This document shows positions 36,098 to 49,003 of a DNA stretch of 64,000 nucleotides, one piece after another. The stretch comes from Mesocentrotus franciscanus. Its lineage: Eukaryota; Echinodermata; Echinoidea; Camarodonta; Strongylocentrotidae. A program made the position numbers and the translations under genes. Within the stretch, counting starts at the first letter, position 1, and each line of letters starts with the position of its first letter. The notes under the pieces are model-generated. The model was given only the letters and a program-made list of their open reading frames with translations, was not told the DNA's origin and ran no database searches. The stretch covers positions 23,116,800 through 23,180,799 of the forward strand of contig CP137682.1 of the NCBI GenBank assembly GCA_037976565.1, read 5' to 3'.

Positions 36098-36182
36098 TAA
36101 GACGCTTTTATTTGCGAAGTGTTGATTAATGTGCTCGCAAGTGCACTGGTATCTACAACCACATCCTCGCGACTAGGTGTCG
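36098..36182 (-). pseudogene. Diverged HYR exon remnant at the left array edge
   Basis: The minus strand reads TPSREDVVVDTSALAST before a stop, close to the B-exon stretch CVDVLVDTS and the A-exon CEDVV. The match starts abruptly at about 36182, where unit intron (AACCTAACTTAATG) follows on the plus strand, and fades leftwards. No acceptor is left. Confidence 0.5.
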
Positions 36183-36301
36183 AACCTAACTTAATGAAAC
36201 CTATCTGCAACCCTAAACCTCATCCGAATTAAAACCCGGAACAATTGTTAGAGGAGCAAATGTCAGGGCACTTTAAAGATCTCTTCTTCTCGTAGTCTTA
36301 C

Positions 36302-36544
36302 CCTCAACTGTAACCGTTGCGGTACAGGTTTTCGTATTTCCAGCCTCATCTTCTACGGTGATAACCACTTCTGTTTCTCCAAGTGGGTAAGTAGCCTCCG
36401 AGTCCTCCGCTGGCTGTGTACTCTCAACACCAACATTGTCACTACTCCCTGTAAGAATAGCATCCAATGGAACCACAGCTGTTTGGCCACCTGTAGCGGT
36501 ACTTCTGACAACGTCCTCGCAAGAAACTTCCGGATCTTCATTAT
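36302..36544 (-). CDS. HYR array exon H23 (last of array, most diverged)
   Basis: Intact 81-codon module with differences found in no other copy: D for A in PLDAIL, Q in STQPAED, and T for S in NTKTCTA. Divergence at the array edge fits weaker homogenisation there. The next exon in transcription is the HYR exon at 29525-29791, about 6.5 kb away. Confidence 0.92.
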
Positions 36545-37436
36545 CTGTTAAAATAAAACAATACGAAAAATTAATAAGGGCACGCATTGTTTCTAAGTTG
36601 AACTTCATTTGCTCCAACGCCAATAAATTATTGTTCTGCGTCAATTTCATACACACTCACCAAATTCTTAATCTCAACGCTGAACCCAACAAACACCATA
36701 CCTAGCCCCAACTCTCATCCTTACCTCATCTAATGAAACCTTTCTGCAACCCTAACCCTAACCCTAATCCGATACCTTTGCCGAATTAAAACCCGGAGAA
36801 ATTGTTCGAGGAGCAAAATAATGTCAGGGCACCTTTAAAGATCTCTTCTTAGCACGCCTCTTGTAAACGCCGTGGCATGCATGCAGTTACAAATCAACTC
36901 TTTAACATAATTCAAATGAAAATGCAAGGCCCTGAGTTACAATTAATTTACATGTATCAAGGGAAACTTCACTTTCACCAGAGTCCCGCAAATTTTCCTG
37001 TTGTCAGAAGAAACCTTTGCAACTTCAAAATGGCATAGCGGCTTGGATGCTCGCCGAGAAATGAAGGCAAATGCTATTAAACTGGTATCTACAAGCACGT
37101 CCACGCAACTAAGTGTCGGCTGTTTATTATCTGTTAAAATAAAATAATACGAAAAGGCATAAGGGCAGGCACGCTTTGTTTCTAGGTTTTACTTCACTTG
37201 CTCCTACGCCAATTGTTCTGCGTCAATTTCCTACACACTTACCAAATTCTTAATCTCAACGATGAACCCAATAAACACCATTCCTATAACCCCAACTCTC
37301 ATCTGAACCTAACTTAATGAAACCTATCTGCAACCCTAAACCTAATCCGAAACCTTTGCCGAATTAAAACCCGGAGCAATTGTTGGAGGAGCAAATGTCA
37401 GGGCACTTTAAAGATCTCTTCTTCTCGTAGTCTTAC

Positions 37437-37678
37437 CTCAACTCTAACCGTTGCGGTACAGCTTTTCGTATTTCCAGCCTCATCTTCTACGGTGATAACC
37501 ACTTCTGTTTCTCCAAGTGGGTAAGTAGCCTCCGAGTCCTCCGCTGGCTCTGTACTCTCAACACCAACATTGTCACTGCTCCCTGTAAGAATAGCAGCCA
37601 ATGGAACCACAGCTGTTTGGCCACCTGTAGCGGTACTTCTGACAACGTCCTCGCAAGAAACTTCCGGATCTTCATTAT
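37437..37678 (-). CDS. HYR array exon H22, 1-bp deletion at the donor border
   Basis: It is 242 bp with the same lost C/G at the donor border as H13, but on the R background (TVRVE) whereas H13 has T. The deletion therefore sits on two unit types. Including H22 would shift the frame in H23 and reach a stop there. E is present at the first variable site. Confidence 0.85.
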
Positions 37679-38270
37679 CTGTTAAAATAAAACAATACGA
37701 AAAATTAATAAGGGCACGCATTGTTTCTCAGTTGAACTTTACTTGCTCCAACGCCAATAAATTATTGTTCTGCGTCAATTTCATACACACTCACCAAATT
37801 CTTAATCTCAACGCTGAACCCAACAAACACCATACCTAGCCCCAACTCTCATCCTTACCTCATCTAATGAAACCTATATGCAACCCTAACCCTAACCCTA
37901 ATCCGATACCTTTGCCGAATTAAAAACCGGGGCAATTGTTAGAGGAGCAAAATAATGTCAGGGCACCTTTAAGATCTCTTCTTAGCACGCCTCTTGTAAA
38001 CGCCGTGGCATGCATGCAGTTACAAATCAACTCTTTAACATAATTCAAATGAAAATGCAAGGCCCTGAGTTACAATTAATATACATGTATCAAGGAAACT
38101 TCACTTTCACCAGAGTCCCGCAAATTTTCCTGTTGTCAGAAGAAACCTTTGCAACTTCAAAAATGGCATAGCGGCTTGGATGCTCGCCGAGAAATGAAGG
38201 CAAATGCTATTAAACTGGTATCTACAAGCACGTCCACGCAACTAAGTGTCGGCTGTTTATTATCTGTTAA

Positions 38271-38810
38271 CTCTTTGCCCGCTACGTTCGGCTAGCGGAA
38301 CATACAGCGGGCTGCCAACTTCGACTCAAGTCACATTTCATTCACAATACACACGGAACGCATTTAATTCTATTGTACGCACACACACAATAGTAACGCG
38401 TGCTTCGCATTGTATACACATAACACTTCATTGCACCGCTTTCGCAGACATTGTTTACATTGACATTTTCCGAGAAAAATTGAGTTTTTGAAACTGCTTT
38501 TGCAAATATTCTGATGAGCTAGGATGGCCCCTATTAGGAGGAGACGGGACTTCTTCACTGCTGATCAGGTACGAGAACTTGTGATGGACCCTGTTCCAAC
38601 AGCCGACTCTGATTCAGAGGAGAGCGAGACTGACTCTGACGAGGAAGATGAGCCTGGTCCCACACGTACACTTTTGCAAAGTTTTCATTACAGTACACCA
38701 ATCAAAAGTTATTGCGAGTTGAATAAGCATAGTCCATGCAGAACCCTCCTAAGGTGGCACCCTAAAAACAATGTGGCACAGGGGGGATTGTGTACGTGGC
38801 GGGCAAAGAG
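38271..38810 (+). mobile_element. piggyBac-like non-autonomous element, copy 1
   Basis: Ends are perfect 12-bp inverted repeats CTCTTTGCCCGC / GCGGGCAAAGAG, flanked by TTAA on both sides (38267-38270, 38811-38814), the piggyBac target duplication. Just inside the left end is a near-palindrome (GCCCGCT ... AGCGGGC). A short ATG frame from 38524 starts MAPIRRRRDFFTADQV and turns very acidic (SDSEESETDSDEEDE), resembling the N-terminus of piggyBac transposases; the catalytic domain is absent. This copy lacks one T in the TTTTCATTAC stretch, which changes the end of the frame. It sits 3 bp from the B exon acceptor border. Confidence 0.87.
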
Positions 38811-39117
38811 TTAAAATAAAACAATACGAACAATTAATAAGGGCACGCATTGCTTCTAAGTTGTACCTAACTTGCTTCTACGCCAATAAATTATTGTTCT
38901 GCGTCAATTTCATACACACTCACCAAATTCTTAAGCTCAACGCTGAACCCAACAAACACCATACCTATAACCCCAACTCTTATCCGAACCTTACTTAATG
39001 AAACCTATCTGCAACCCTAAACCTCATCCGATACCTTTGCCGAATTAAAACCCGGAACAATTGTTAGAGGAGCAAATATCAGGGCACTTTAAAGATCTCT
39101 TCTTCTCGTAGTCTTAC

Positions 39118-39360
39118 CCTCAACTGTAACCGTTGCGGTACAGCTTTTCGTATTTCCAGCCTCATCTTCTACGGTGATAACCACTTCTGTTTCTCCAAGT
39201 GGGTAAGTAGCCTCCGAGTCCTCCGCTGGCTCTGTACTCTCAACACCAACATTGTCACTGCTCCCTGTAAGAATAGCAGCCAATGGAACCACAGCTGTTT
39301 GGCCACCTGTAGCGGTACTTCTGACAACGTCCTCGCAAGAAACTTCCGGATCTTCATTAT
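39118..39360 (-). CDS. HYR array exon H21
   Basis: Intact 81-codon module with E and T. The intron downstream in transcription holds the piggyBac-like copy at 38271-38810. Confidence 0.92.
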
Positions 39361-40255
39361 CTGTTAAAATAAAACAATACGAAAAATTAATAAGGGCACG
39401 CATTGTTTCTCAGTTGAACTTTACTTGCTCCAACGCCAATAAATTATTGTTCTGCGTCAATTTCATACACACTCACCAAATTCTTAATCTCAACGCTGAA
39501 CCCAACAAACACCATACCTAGCCCCAACTCTCATCCTTACCTCATCTAATGAAACCTATATGCAACCCTAACCCTAACCCTAATCCGATACCTTTCCGAA
39601 TTAAAAACCCGGGGCAATTGTTAGAGGAGCAAAATAATGTCAGGGCACCTTTAAGATCTCTTCTTAGCACGCCTCTTGTAAACGCCGTGGCATGCATGCA
39701 GTTACAAATCAACTCTTTAACATAATTCAAATGAAAATGCAAGGCCCTGAGTTACAATTAATATACATGTATCAAGGAAACTTCACTTTCACCAGAGTCC
39801 CGCAAATTTTCCTGTTGTCAGAAGAAACCTTTGCAACTTCAAAAATGGCATAGCGGCTTGGATGCTCGCCGAGAAATGAAGGCAAATGCTATTAAACTGG
39901 TATCTACAAGCACGTCCACGCAACTAAGTGTCGGCTGTTTATTATCTGTTAAAATAAAACAATACGAACAATTAATAAGGGCACGCATTGCTTCTAAGTT
40001 GTACCTAACTTGCTTCTACGCCAATAAATTATTGTTCTGCGTCAATTTCATACACACTCACCAAATTCTTAAGCTCAACGCTGAACCCAACAAACACCAT
40101 ACCTATAACCCCAACTCTTATCCGAACCTTACTTAATGAAACCTATCTGCAACCCTAAACCTCATCCGATACCTTTGCCGAATTAAAACCCGGAACAATT
40201 GTTAGAGGAGCAAATATCAGGGCACTTTAAAGATCTCTTCTTCTCGTAGTCTTAC

Positions 40256-40498
40256 CCTCAACTGTAACCGTTGCGGTACAGCTTTTCGTATTTCCAGCCT
40301 CATCTTCTACGGTGATAACCACTTCTGTTTCTCCAAGTGGGTAAGTAGCCTCCGAGTCCTCCGCTGGCTCTGTACTCTCAACACCAACATTGTCACTGCT
40401 CCCTGTAAGAATAGCAGCCAATGGAACCACAGCTGTTTGGCCACCTGTAGCGGTACTTCTGACAACGTCCTCGCAAGAAACTTCCGGATCTTCATTAT
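40256..40498 (-). CDS. HYR array exon H20
   Basis: Intact 81-codon module with E and T. Confidence 0.92.
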
Positions 40499-41091
40499 CT
40501 GTTAAAATAAAACAATACGAAAAATTAATAAGGGCACGCATTGTTTCTCAGTTGAACTTTACTTGCTCCAACGCCAATAAATTATTGTTCTGCGTCAATT
40601 TCATACACACTCACCAAATTCTTAATCTCAACGCTGAACCCAACAAACACCATACCTAGCCCCAACTCTCATCCTTACCTCATCTAATGAAACCTATATG
40701 CAACCCTAACCCTAACCCTAATCCGATACCTTTGCCGAATTAAAAACCCGGGGCAATTGTTAGAGGAGCAAAATAATGTCAGGGCACCTTTAAGATCTCT
40801 TCTTAGCACGCCTCTTGTAAACGCCGTGGCATGCATGCAGTTACAAATCAACTCTTTAACATAATTCAAATGAAAATGCAAGGCCCTGAGTTACAATTAA
40901 TATACATGTATCAAGGAAACTTCACTTTCACCAGAGTCCCGCAAATTTTCCTGTTGTCAGAAGAAACCTTTGCAACTTCAAAAATGGCATAGCGGCTTGG
41001 ATGCTCGCCGAGAAATGAAGGCAAATGCTATTAAACTGGTATCTACAAGCACGTCCACGCAACTAAGTGTCGGCTGTTTATTATCTGTTAA

Positions 41092-41634
41092 CTCTTTGCC
41101 CGCTACGTTCGGCTAGCGGAACATACAGCGGGCTGCCAACTTCGACTCAAGTCACATTTCATTCACAATACACACGGAACGCATTTAATTCTATTGTACG
41201 CACACACACACAATAGTAACGCGTGCTTCGCATTGTATACACATAACACTTCATTGCACCGCTTTCGCAGACATTGTTTACATTGACATTTTCCGAGAAA
41301 AATTGAGTTTTGAAACTGCTTTTGCAAATATTCTGATGAGCTAGGATGGCCCCTATTAGGAGGAGACGGGACTTCTTCACTGCTGATCAGGTACGAGAAC
41401 TTGTGATGGACCCTGTTCCAACAGCCGACTCTGATTCAGAGGAGAGCGAGACTGACTCTGACGAGGAAGATGAGCCTGGTCCCACACGTACACTTTTGCA
41501 AAGTTTTTCATTACAGTACACCAATCAAAAGTTATTGCGAGTTGAATAAGCATAGTCCATGCAGAACCCCTCCTAAGGTGGCACCCTAAAAACAATGTGG
41601 CACAGGGGGGATTGTGTACGTGGCGGGCAAAGAG
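41092..41634 (+). mobile_element. piggyBac-like non-autonomous element, copy 2
   Basis: Same ends, TTAA flanks (41088-41091, 41635-41638) and insertion point as copy 1. The acidic frame is 67 codons (41346-41549) ending LLRVE. It has one more CA in the ACACACACA run than copy 1, and one fewer T in TTGAGTTTTGAAAC. Confidence 0.87.
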
Positions 41635-41941
41635 TTAAAATAAAACAATACGAACAATTAATAAGGGCACGCATTGCTTCTAAGTTGTACCTAACTTGCT
41701 TCTACGCCAATAAATTATTGTTCTGCGTCAATTTCATACACACTCACCAAATTCTTAAGCTCAACGCTGAACCCAACAAACACCATACCTATAACCCCAA
41801 CTCTTATCCGAACCTTACTTAATGAAACCTATCTGCAACCCTAAACCTCATCCGATACCTTTGCCGAATTAAAACCCGGAACAATTGTTAGAGGAGCAAA
41901 TATCAGGGCACTTTAAAGATCTCTTCTTCTCGTAGTCTTAC

Positions 41942-42184
41942 CCTCAACTGTAACCGTTGCGGTACAGCTTTTCGTATTTCCAGCCTCATCTTCTACGGTG
42001 ATAACCACTTCTGTTTCTCCAAGTGGGTAAGTAGCCTCCGAGTCCTCCGCTGGCTCTGTACTCTCAACACCAACATTGTCACTGCTCCCTGTAAGAATAG
42101 CAGCCAATGGAACCACAGCTGTTTGGCCACCTGTAGCGGTACTTCTGACAACGTCCTCGCAAGAAACTTCCGGATCTTCATTAT
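41942..42184 (-). CDS. HYR array exon H19
   Basis: Intact 81-codon module with E and T. The intron downstream in transcription holds the piggyBac-like copy at 41092-41634. Confidence 0.92.
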
Positions 42185-43079
42185 CTGTTAAAATAAAACA
42201 ATACGAAAAATTAATAAGGGCACGCATTGTTTCTCAGTTGAACTTTACTTGCTCCAACGCCAATAAATTATTGTTCTGCGTCAATTTCATACACACTCAC
42301 CAAATTCTTAATCTCAACGCTGAACCCAACAAACACCATACCTAGCCCCAACTCTCATCCTTACCTCATCTAATGAAACCTATATGCAACCCTAACCCTA
42401 ACCCTAATCCGATACCTTTGCCGAATTAAAAACCCGGGGCAATTGTTAGAGGAGCAAAATAATGTCAGGGCACCTTTAAGATCTCTTCTTAGCACGCCTC
42501 TTGTAAACGCCGTGGCATGCATGCAGTTACAAATCAACTCTTTAACATAATTCAAATGAAAATGCAAGGCCCTGAGTTACAATTAATATACATGTATCAA
42601 GGAAACTTCACTTTCACCAGAGTCCCGCAAATTTTCCTGTTGTCAGAAGAAACCTTTGCAACTTCAAAATGGCATAGCGGCTTGGATGCTCGCCGAGAAA
42701 TGAAGGCAAATGCTATTAAACTGGTATCTACAAGCACGTCCACGCAACTAAGTGTCGGCTGTTTATTATCTGTTAAAATAAAACAATACGAACAATTAAT
42801 AAGGGCACGCATTGCTTCTAAGTTGTACCTAACTTGCTTCTACGCCAATAAATTATTGTTCTGCGTCAATTTCATACACACTCACCAAATTCTTAAGCTC
42901 AACGCTGAACCCAACAAACACCATACCTATAACCCCAACTCTTATCCGAACCTTACTTAATGAAACCTATCTGCAACCCTAAACCTCATCCGATACCTTT
43001 GCCGAATTAAAACCCGGAACAATTGTTAGAGGAGCAAATATCAGGGCACTTTAAAGATCTCTTCTTCTCGTAGTCTTAC

Positions 43080-43322
43080 CCTCAACTGTAACCGTTGCGG
43101 TACAGCTTTTCGTATTTCCAGCCTCATCTTCTACGGTGATAACCACTTCTGTTTCTCCAAGTGGGTAAGTAGCCTCCGAGTCCTCCGCTGGCTCTGTACT
43201 CTCAACACCAACATTGTCACTGCTCCCTGTAAGAATAGCAGCCAATGGAACCACAGCTGTTTGGCCACCTGTAGCGGTACTTCTGACAACGTCCTCGCAA
43301 GAAACTTCCGGATCTTCATTAT
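43080..43322 (-). CDS. HYR array exon H18
   Basis: Intact 81-codon module with E and T. Confidence 0.92.
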
Positions 43323-44216
43323 CTGTTAAAATAAAACAATACGAAAAATTAATAAGGGCACGCATTGTTTCTCAGTTGAACTTTACTTGCTCCAACGCCA
43401 ATAAATTATTGTTCTGCGTCAATTTCATACACACTCACCAAATTCTTAATCTCAACGCTGAACCCAACAAACACCATACCTAGCCCCAACTCTCATCCTT
43501 ACCTCATCTAATGAAACCTATATGCAACCCTAACCCTAACCCTAATCCGATACCTTTGCCGAATTAAAAACCCGGGGCAATTGTTAGAGGAGCAAAATAA
43601 TGTCAGGGCACCTTTAAGATCTCTTCTTAGCACGCCTCTTGTAAACGCCGTGGCATGCATGCAGTTACAAATCAACTCTTTAACATAATTCAAATGAAAA
43701 TGCAAGGCCCTGAGTTACAATTAATATACATGTATCAAGGAAACTTCACTTTCACCAGAGTCCCGCAAATTTTCCTGTTGTCAGAAGAAACCTTTGCAAC
43801 TTCAAAATGGCATAGCGGCTTGATGCTCGCCGAGAAATGAAGGCAAATGCTATTAAACTGGTATCTACAAGCACGTCCACGCAACTAAGTGTCGGCTGTT
43901 TATTATCTGTTAAAATAAAACAATACGAACAATTAATAAGGGCACGCATTGCTTCTAAGTTGTACCTAACTTGCTTCTACGCCAATAAATTATTGTTCTG
44001 CGTCAATTTCATACACACTCACCAAATTCTTAAGCTCAACGCTGAACCCAACAAACACCATACCTATAACCCCAACTCTTATCCGAACCTTACTTAATGA
44101 AACCTATCTGCAACCCTAAACCTCATCCGATACCTTTGCCGAATTAAAACCCGGAACAATTGTTAGAGGAGCAAATATCAGGGCACTTTAAAGATCTCTT
44201 CTTCTCGTAGTCTTAC

Positions 44217-44459
44217 CCTCAACTGTAACCGTTGCGGTACAGCTTTTCGTATTTCCAGCCTCATCTTCTACGGTGATAACCACTTCTGTTTCTCCAAGTG
44301 GGTAAGTAGCCTCCGAGTCCTCCGCTGGCTCTGTACTCTCAACACCAACATTGTCACTGCTCCCTGTAAGAATAGCAGCCAATGGAACCACAGCTGTTTG
44401 GCCACCTGTAGCGGTACTTCTGACAACGTCCTCGCAAGAAACTTCCGGATCTTCATTAT
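44217..44459 (-). CDS. HYR array exon H17
   Basis: Intact 81-codon module with E and T, in an 1137 bp unit. Confidence 0.92.
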
Positions 44460-45353
44460 CTGTTAAAATAAAACAATACGAAAAATTAATAAGGGCACGC
44501 ATTGTTTCTCAGTTGAACTTTACTTGCTCCAACGCCAATAAATTATTGTTCTGCGTCAATTTCATACACACTCACCAAATTCTTAATCTCAACGCTGAAC
44601 CCAACAAACACCATACCTAGCCCCAACTCTCATCCTTACCTCATCTAATGAAACCTATATGCAACCCTAACCCTAACCCTAATCCGATACCTTTGCCGAA
44701 TTAAAAACCCGGGGCAATTGTTAGAGGAGCAAAATAATGTCAGGGCACCTTTAAGATCTCTTCTTAGCACGCCTCTTGTAAACGCCGTGGCATGCATGCA
44801 GTTACAAATCAACTCTTTAACATAATTCAAATGAAAATGCAAGGCCCTGAGTTACAATTAATATACATGTATCAAGGAAACTTCACTTTCACCAGAGTCC
44901 CGCAAATTTTCCTGTTGTCAGAAGAAACCTTTGCAACTTCAAAATGGCATAGCGGCTTGATGCTCGCCGAGAAATGAAGGCAAATGCTATTAAACTGGTA
45001 TCTACAAGCACGTCCACGCAACTAAGTGTCGGCTGTTTATTATCTGTTAAAATAAAACAATACGAACAATTAATAAGGGCACGCATTGCTTCTAAGTTGT
45101 ACCTAACTTGCTTCTACGCCAATAAATTATTGTTCTGCGTCAATTTCATACACACTCACCAAATTCTTAAGCTCAACGCTGAACCCAACAAACACCATAC
45201 CTATAACCCCAACTCTTATCCGAACCTTACTTAATGAAACCTATCTGCAACCCTAAACCTCATCCGATACCTTTGCCGAATTAAAACCCGGAACAATTGT
45301 TAGAGGAGCAAATATCAGGGCACTTTAAAGATCTCTTCTTCTCGTAGTCTTAC

Positions 45354-45596
45354 CCTCAACTGTAACCGTTGCGGTACAGCTTTTCGTATTTCCAGCCTCA
45401 TCTTCTACGGTGATAACCACTTCTGTTTCTCCAAGTGGGTAAGTAGCCTCCGAGTCCTCCGCTGGCTCTGTACTCTCAACACCAACATTGTCACTGCTCC
45501 CTGTAAGAATAGCAGCCAATGGAACCACAGCTGTTTGGCCACCTGTAGCGGTACTTCTGACAACGTCCTCGCAAGAAACTTCCGGATCTTCATTAT
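45354..45596 (-). CDS. HYR array exon H16
   Basis: Intact 81-codon module with E and T. The B exon downstream (edge at 45043) lacks one G (CGGCTTGATG), shared with the next B exon at 43906. Confidence 0.92.
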
Positions 45597-46491
45597 CTGT
45601 TAAAATAAAACAATACGAAAAATTAATAAGGGCACGCATTGTTTCTCAGTTGAACTTTACTTGCTCCAACGCCAATAAATTATTGTTCTGCGTCAATTTC
45701 ATACACACTCACCAAATTCTTAATCTCAACGCTGAACCCAACAAACACCATACCTAGCCCCAACTCTCATCCTTACCTCATCTAATGAAACCTATATGCA
45801 ACCCTAACCCTAACCCTAATCCGATACCTTTGCCGAATTAAAAACCCGGGGCAATTGTTAGAGGAGCAAAATAATGTCAGGGCACCTTTAAGATCTCTTC
45901 TTAGCACGCCTCTTGTAAACGCCGTGGCATGCATGCAGTTACAAATCAACTCTTTAACATAATTCAAATGAAAATGCAAGGCCCTGAGTTACAATTAATA
46001 TACATGTATCAAGGAAACTTCACTTTCACCAGAGTCCCGCAAATTTTCCTGTTGTCAGAAGAAACCTTTGCAACTTCAAAATGGCATAGCGGCTTGGATG
46101 CTCGCCGAGAAATGAAGGCAAATGCTATTAAACTGGTATCTACAAGCACGTCCACGCAACTAAGTGTCGGCTGTTTATTATCTGTTAAAATAAAACAATA
46201 CGAACAATTAATAAGGGCACGCATTGCTTCTAAGTTGTACCTAACTTGCTTCTACGCCAATAAATTATTGTTCTGCGTCAATTTCATACACACTCACCAA
46301 ATTCTTAAGCTCAACGCTGAACCCAACAAACACCATACCTATAACCCCAACTCTTATCCGAACCTTACTTAATGAAACCTATCTGCAACCCTAAACCTCA
46401 TCCGATACCTTTGCCGAATTAAAACCCGGAACAATTGTTAGAGGAGCAAATATCAGGGCACTTTAAAGATCTCTTCTTCTCGTAGTCTTAC

Positions 46492-46734
46492 CCTCAACTG
46501 TAACCGTTGCGGTACAGCTTTTCGTATTTCCAGCCTCATCTTCTACGGTGATAACCACTTCTGTTTCTCCAAGTGGGTAAGTAGCCTCCGAGTCCTCCGC
46601 TGGCTCTGTACTCTCAACACCAACATTGTCACTGCTCCCTGTAAGAATAGCAGCCAATGGAACCACAGCTGTTTGGCCACCTGTAGCGGTACTTCTGACA
46701 ACGTCCTCGCAAGAAACTTCCGGATCTTCATTAT
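46492..46734 (-). CDS. HYR array exon H15
   Basis: Intact 81-codon module with E and T, in the highly homogeneous core of the array. Confidence 0.92.
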
Positions 46735-47629
46735 CTGTTAAAATAAAACAATACGAAAAATTAATAAGGGCACGCATTGTTTCTCAGTTGAACTTTACTT
46801 GCTCCAACGCCAATAAATTATTGTTCTGCGTCAATTTCATACACACTCACCAAATTCTTAATCTCAACGCTGAACCCAACAAACACCATACCTAGCCCCA
46901 ACTCTCATCCTTACCTCATCTAATGAAACCTATATGCAACCCTAACCCTAACCCTAATCCGATACCTTTGCCGAATTAAAAACCCGGGGCAATTGTTAGA
47001 GGAGCAAAATAATGTCAGGGCACCTTTAAGATCTCTTCTTAGCACGCCTCTTGTAAACGCCGTGGCATGCATGCAGTTACAAATCAACTCTTTAACATAA
47101 TTCAAATGAAAATGCAAGGCCCTGAGTTACAATTAATATACATGTATCAAGGAAACTTCACTTTCACCAGAGTCCCGCAAATTTTCCTGTTGTCAGAAGA
47201 AACCTTTGCAACTTCAAAATGGCATAGCGGCTTGGATGCTCGCCGAGAAATGAAGGCAAATGCTATTAAACTGGTATCTACAAGCACGTCCACGCAACTA
47301 AGTGTCGGCTGTTTATTATCTGTTAAAATAAAACAATACGAACAATTAATAAGGGCACGCATTGCTTCTAAGTTGTACCTAACTTGCTTCTACGCCAATA
47401 AATTATTGTTCTGCGTCAATTTCCTACACACTTACCAAATTCTTAATCTCAACGATGAACCCAATAAACACCATTCCTATAACCCCAACTCTCATCCAAA
47501 CCTAACCTAATGAAACCTATCTGCAACCCTAAACCTAATCCGAAACCTTTGCCGAATTAAAACCCGGAGCAATTGTTGGAGGAGCAAATGTCAGGGCACT
47601 TTAAAGATCTCTTCTTCTCGTAGTCTTAC

Positions 47630-47872
47630 CCTCAACTGTAACCGTTGCGGTACAGCTTTTCGTATTTCCAGCCTCATCTTCTACGGTGATAACCACTTCT
47701 GTTTCTCCAAGTGGGTAAGTAGCCTCCGAGTCCTCCGCTGGCTCTGTACTCTCAACACCAACATTGTCACTGCTCCCTGTAAGAATAGCAGCCAATGGAA
47801 CCACAGCTGTTTGGCCACCTGTAGCGGTACTTCTGACAACGTCCTCGCAAGAAACTTCCGGATCTTCATTAT
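47630..47872 (-). CDS. HYR array exon H14
   Basis: Intact 81-codon module with E and T. The upstream unit is 1132 bp because the TTAGGG-like intron motif in its B half is one repeat shorter. Confidence 0.92.
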
Positions 47873-48761
47873 CTGTTAAAATAAAACAATACGAAAAATT
47901 AATAAGGGCACGCATTGTTTCTCAGTTGAACTTTACTTGCTCCAACGCCAATAAATTATTGTTCTGCGTCAATTTCATACACACTCACCAAATTCTTAAT
48001 CTCAACGCTGAACCCAACAAACACCATACCTAGCCCCAACTCTCATCCTTACCTCATCTAATGAAACCTATATGCAACCCTAACCCTAATCCGATACCTT
48101 TGCCGAATTAAAAACCCGGGGCAATTGTTAGAGGAGCAAAATAATGTCAGGGCACATTTAAGATCTCTTCTTAGCACGCCTCTTGTAAACGCCGTGGCAT
48201 GCATGCAGTTACAAATCAACTCTTTAACATAATTCAAATGAAAATGCAAGGCCCTGAGTTACAATTAATATACATGTATCAAGGAAACTTCACTTTCACC
48301 AGAGTCCCGCAAATTTTCCTGTTGTCAGAAGAAACCTTTGCAACTTCAAAATGGCATAGCGGCTTGGATGCTCGCCGAGAAATGAAGGCAAATGCTATTA
48401 AACTGGTATCTACAAGCACGTCCACGCAACTAAGTGTCGGCTGTTTATTATCTGTTAAAATAAAACAATACGAACAATTAATAAGGGCACGCATTGCTTC
48501 TAAGTTGTACCTAACTTGCTTCTACGCCAATAAATTATTGTTCTGCGTCAATTTCATACACACTCACCAAATTCTTAAGCTCAACGCTGAACCCAACAAA
48601 CACCATACCTATAACCCCAACTCTTATCCGAACCTTACTTAATGAAACCTATCTGCAACCCTAAACCTCATCCGATACCTTTGCCGAATTAAAACCCGGA
48701 ACAATTGTTAGAGGAGCAAATATCAGGGCACTTTAAAGATCTCTTCTTCTCGTAGTCTTAC

Positions 48762-49003
48762 CTCAACTGTAACCGTTGCGGTACAGCTTTTCGTATTTCC
48801 AGCCTCATCTTCTACGGTGATAACCACTTCTGTTTCTCCAAGTGGGTAAGTAGCCTCCGAGTCCTCCGCTGGCTCTGTACTCTCAACACCAACATTGTCA
48901 CTGCTCCCTGTAAGAATAGCAGCCAATGGAACCACAGCTGTTTGGCCACCTGTAGCGGTACTTCTGACAACGTCCTCGCAAGAAACTTCCGGATCTTCAT
49001 TAT
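48762..49003 (-). CDS. HYR array exon H13, 1-bp deletion at the donor border
   Basis: The exon is 242 bp, not 243. The plus strand reads CTTACCTCAACTG instead of CTTACCCTCAACTG, so the minus strand reads GTTGAG|GTAAG and the exon ends in phase 0. Splicing to H14 would then read H14 in a frame beginning MKIRKF and reach a stop inside that exon. Skipping H13, or a donor choice not visible here, would preserve the frame; an assembly error is also possible. Variable sites are E and T. Confidence 0.85.

Noticed and set aside
36749..36767. CCCTAA repeats as a chromosome end
   Set aside because: Only about three repeats, inside each intron unit, with unique sequence on both sides; not a telomere.
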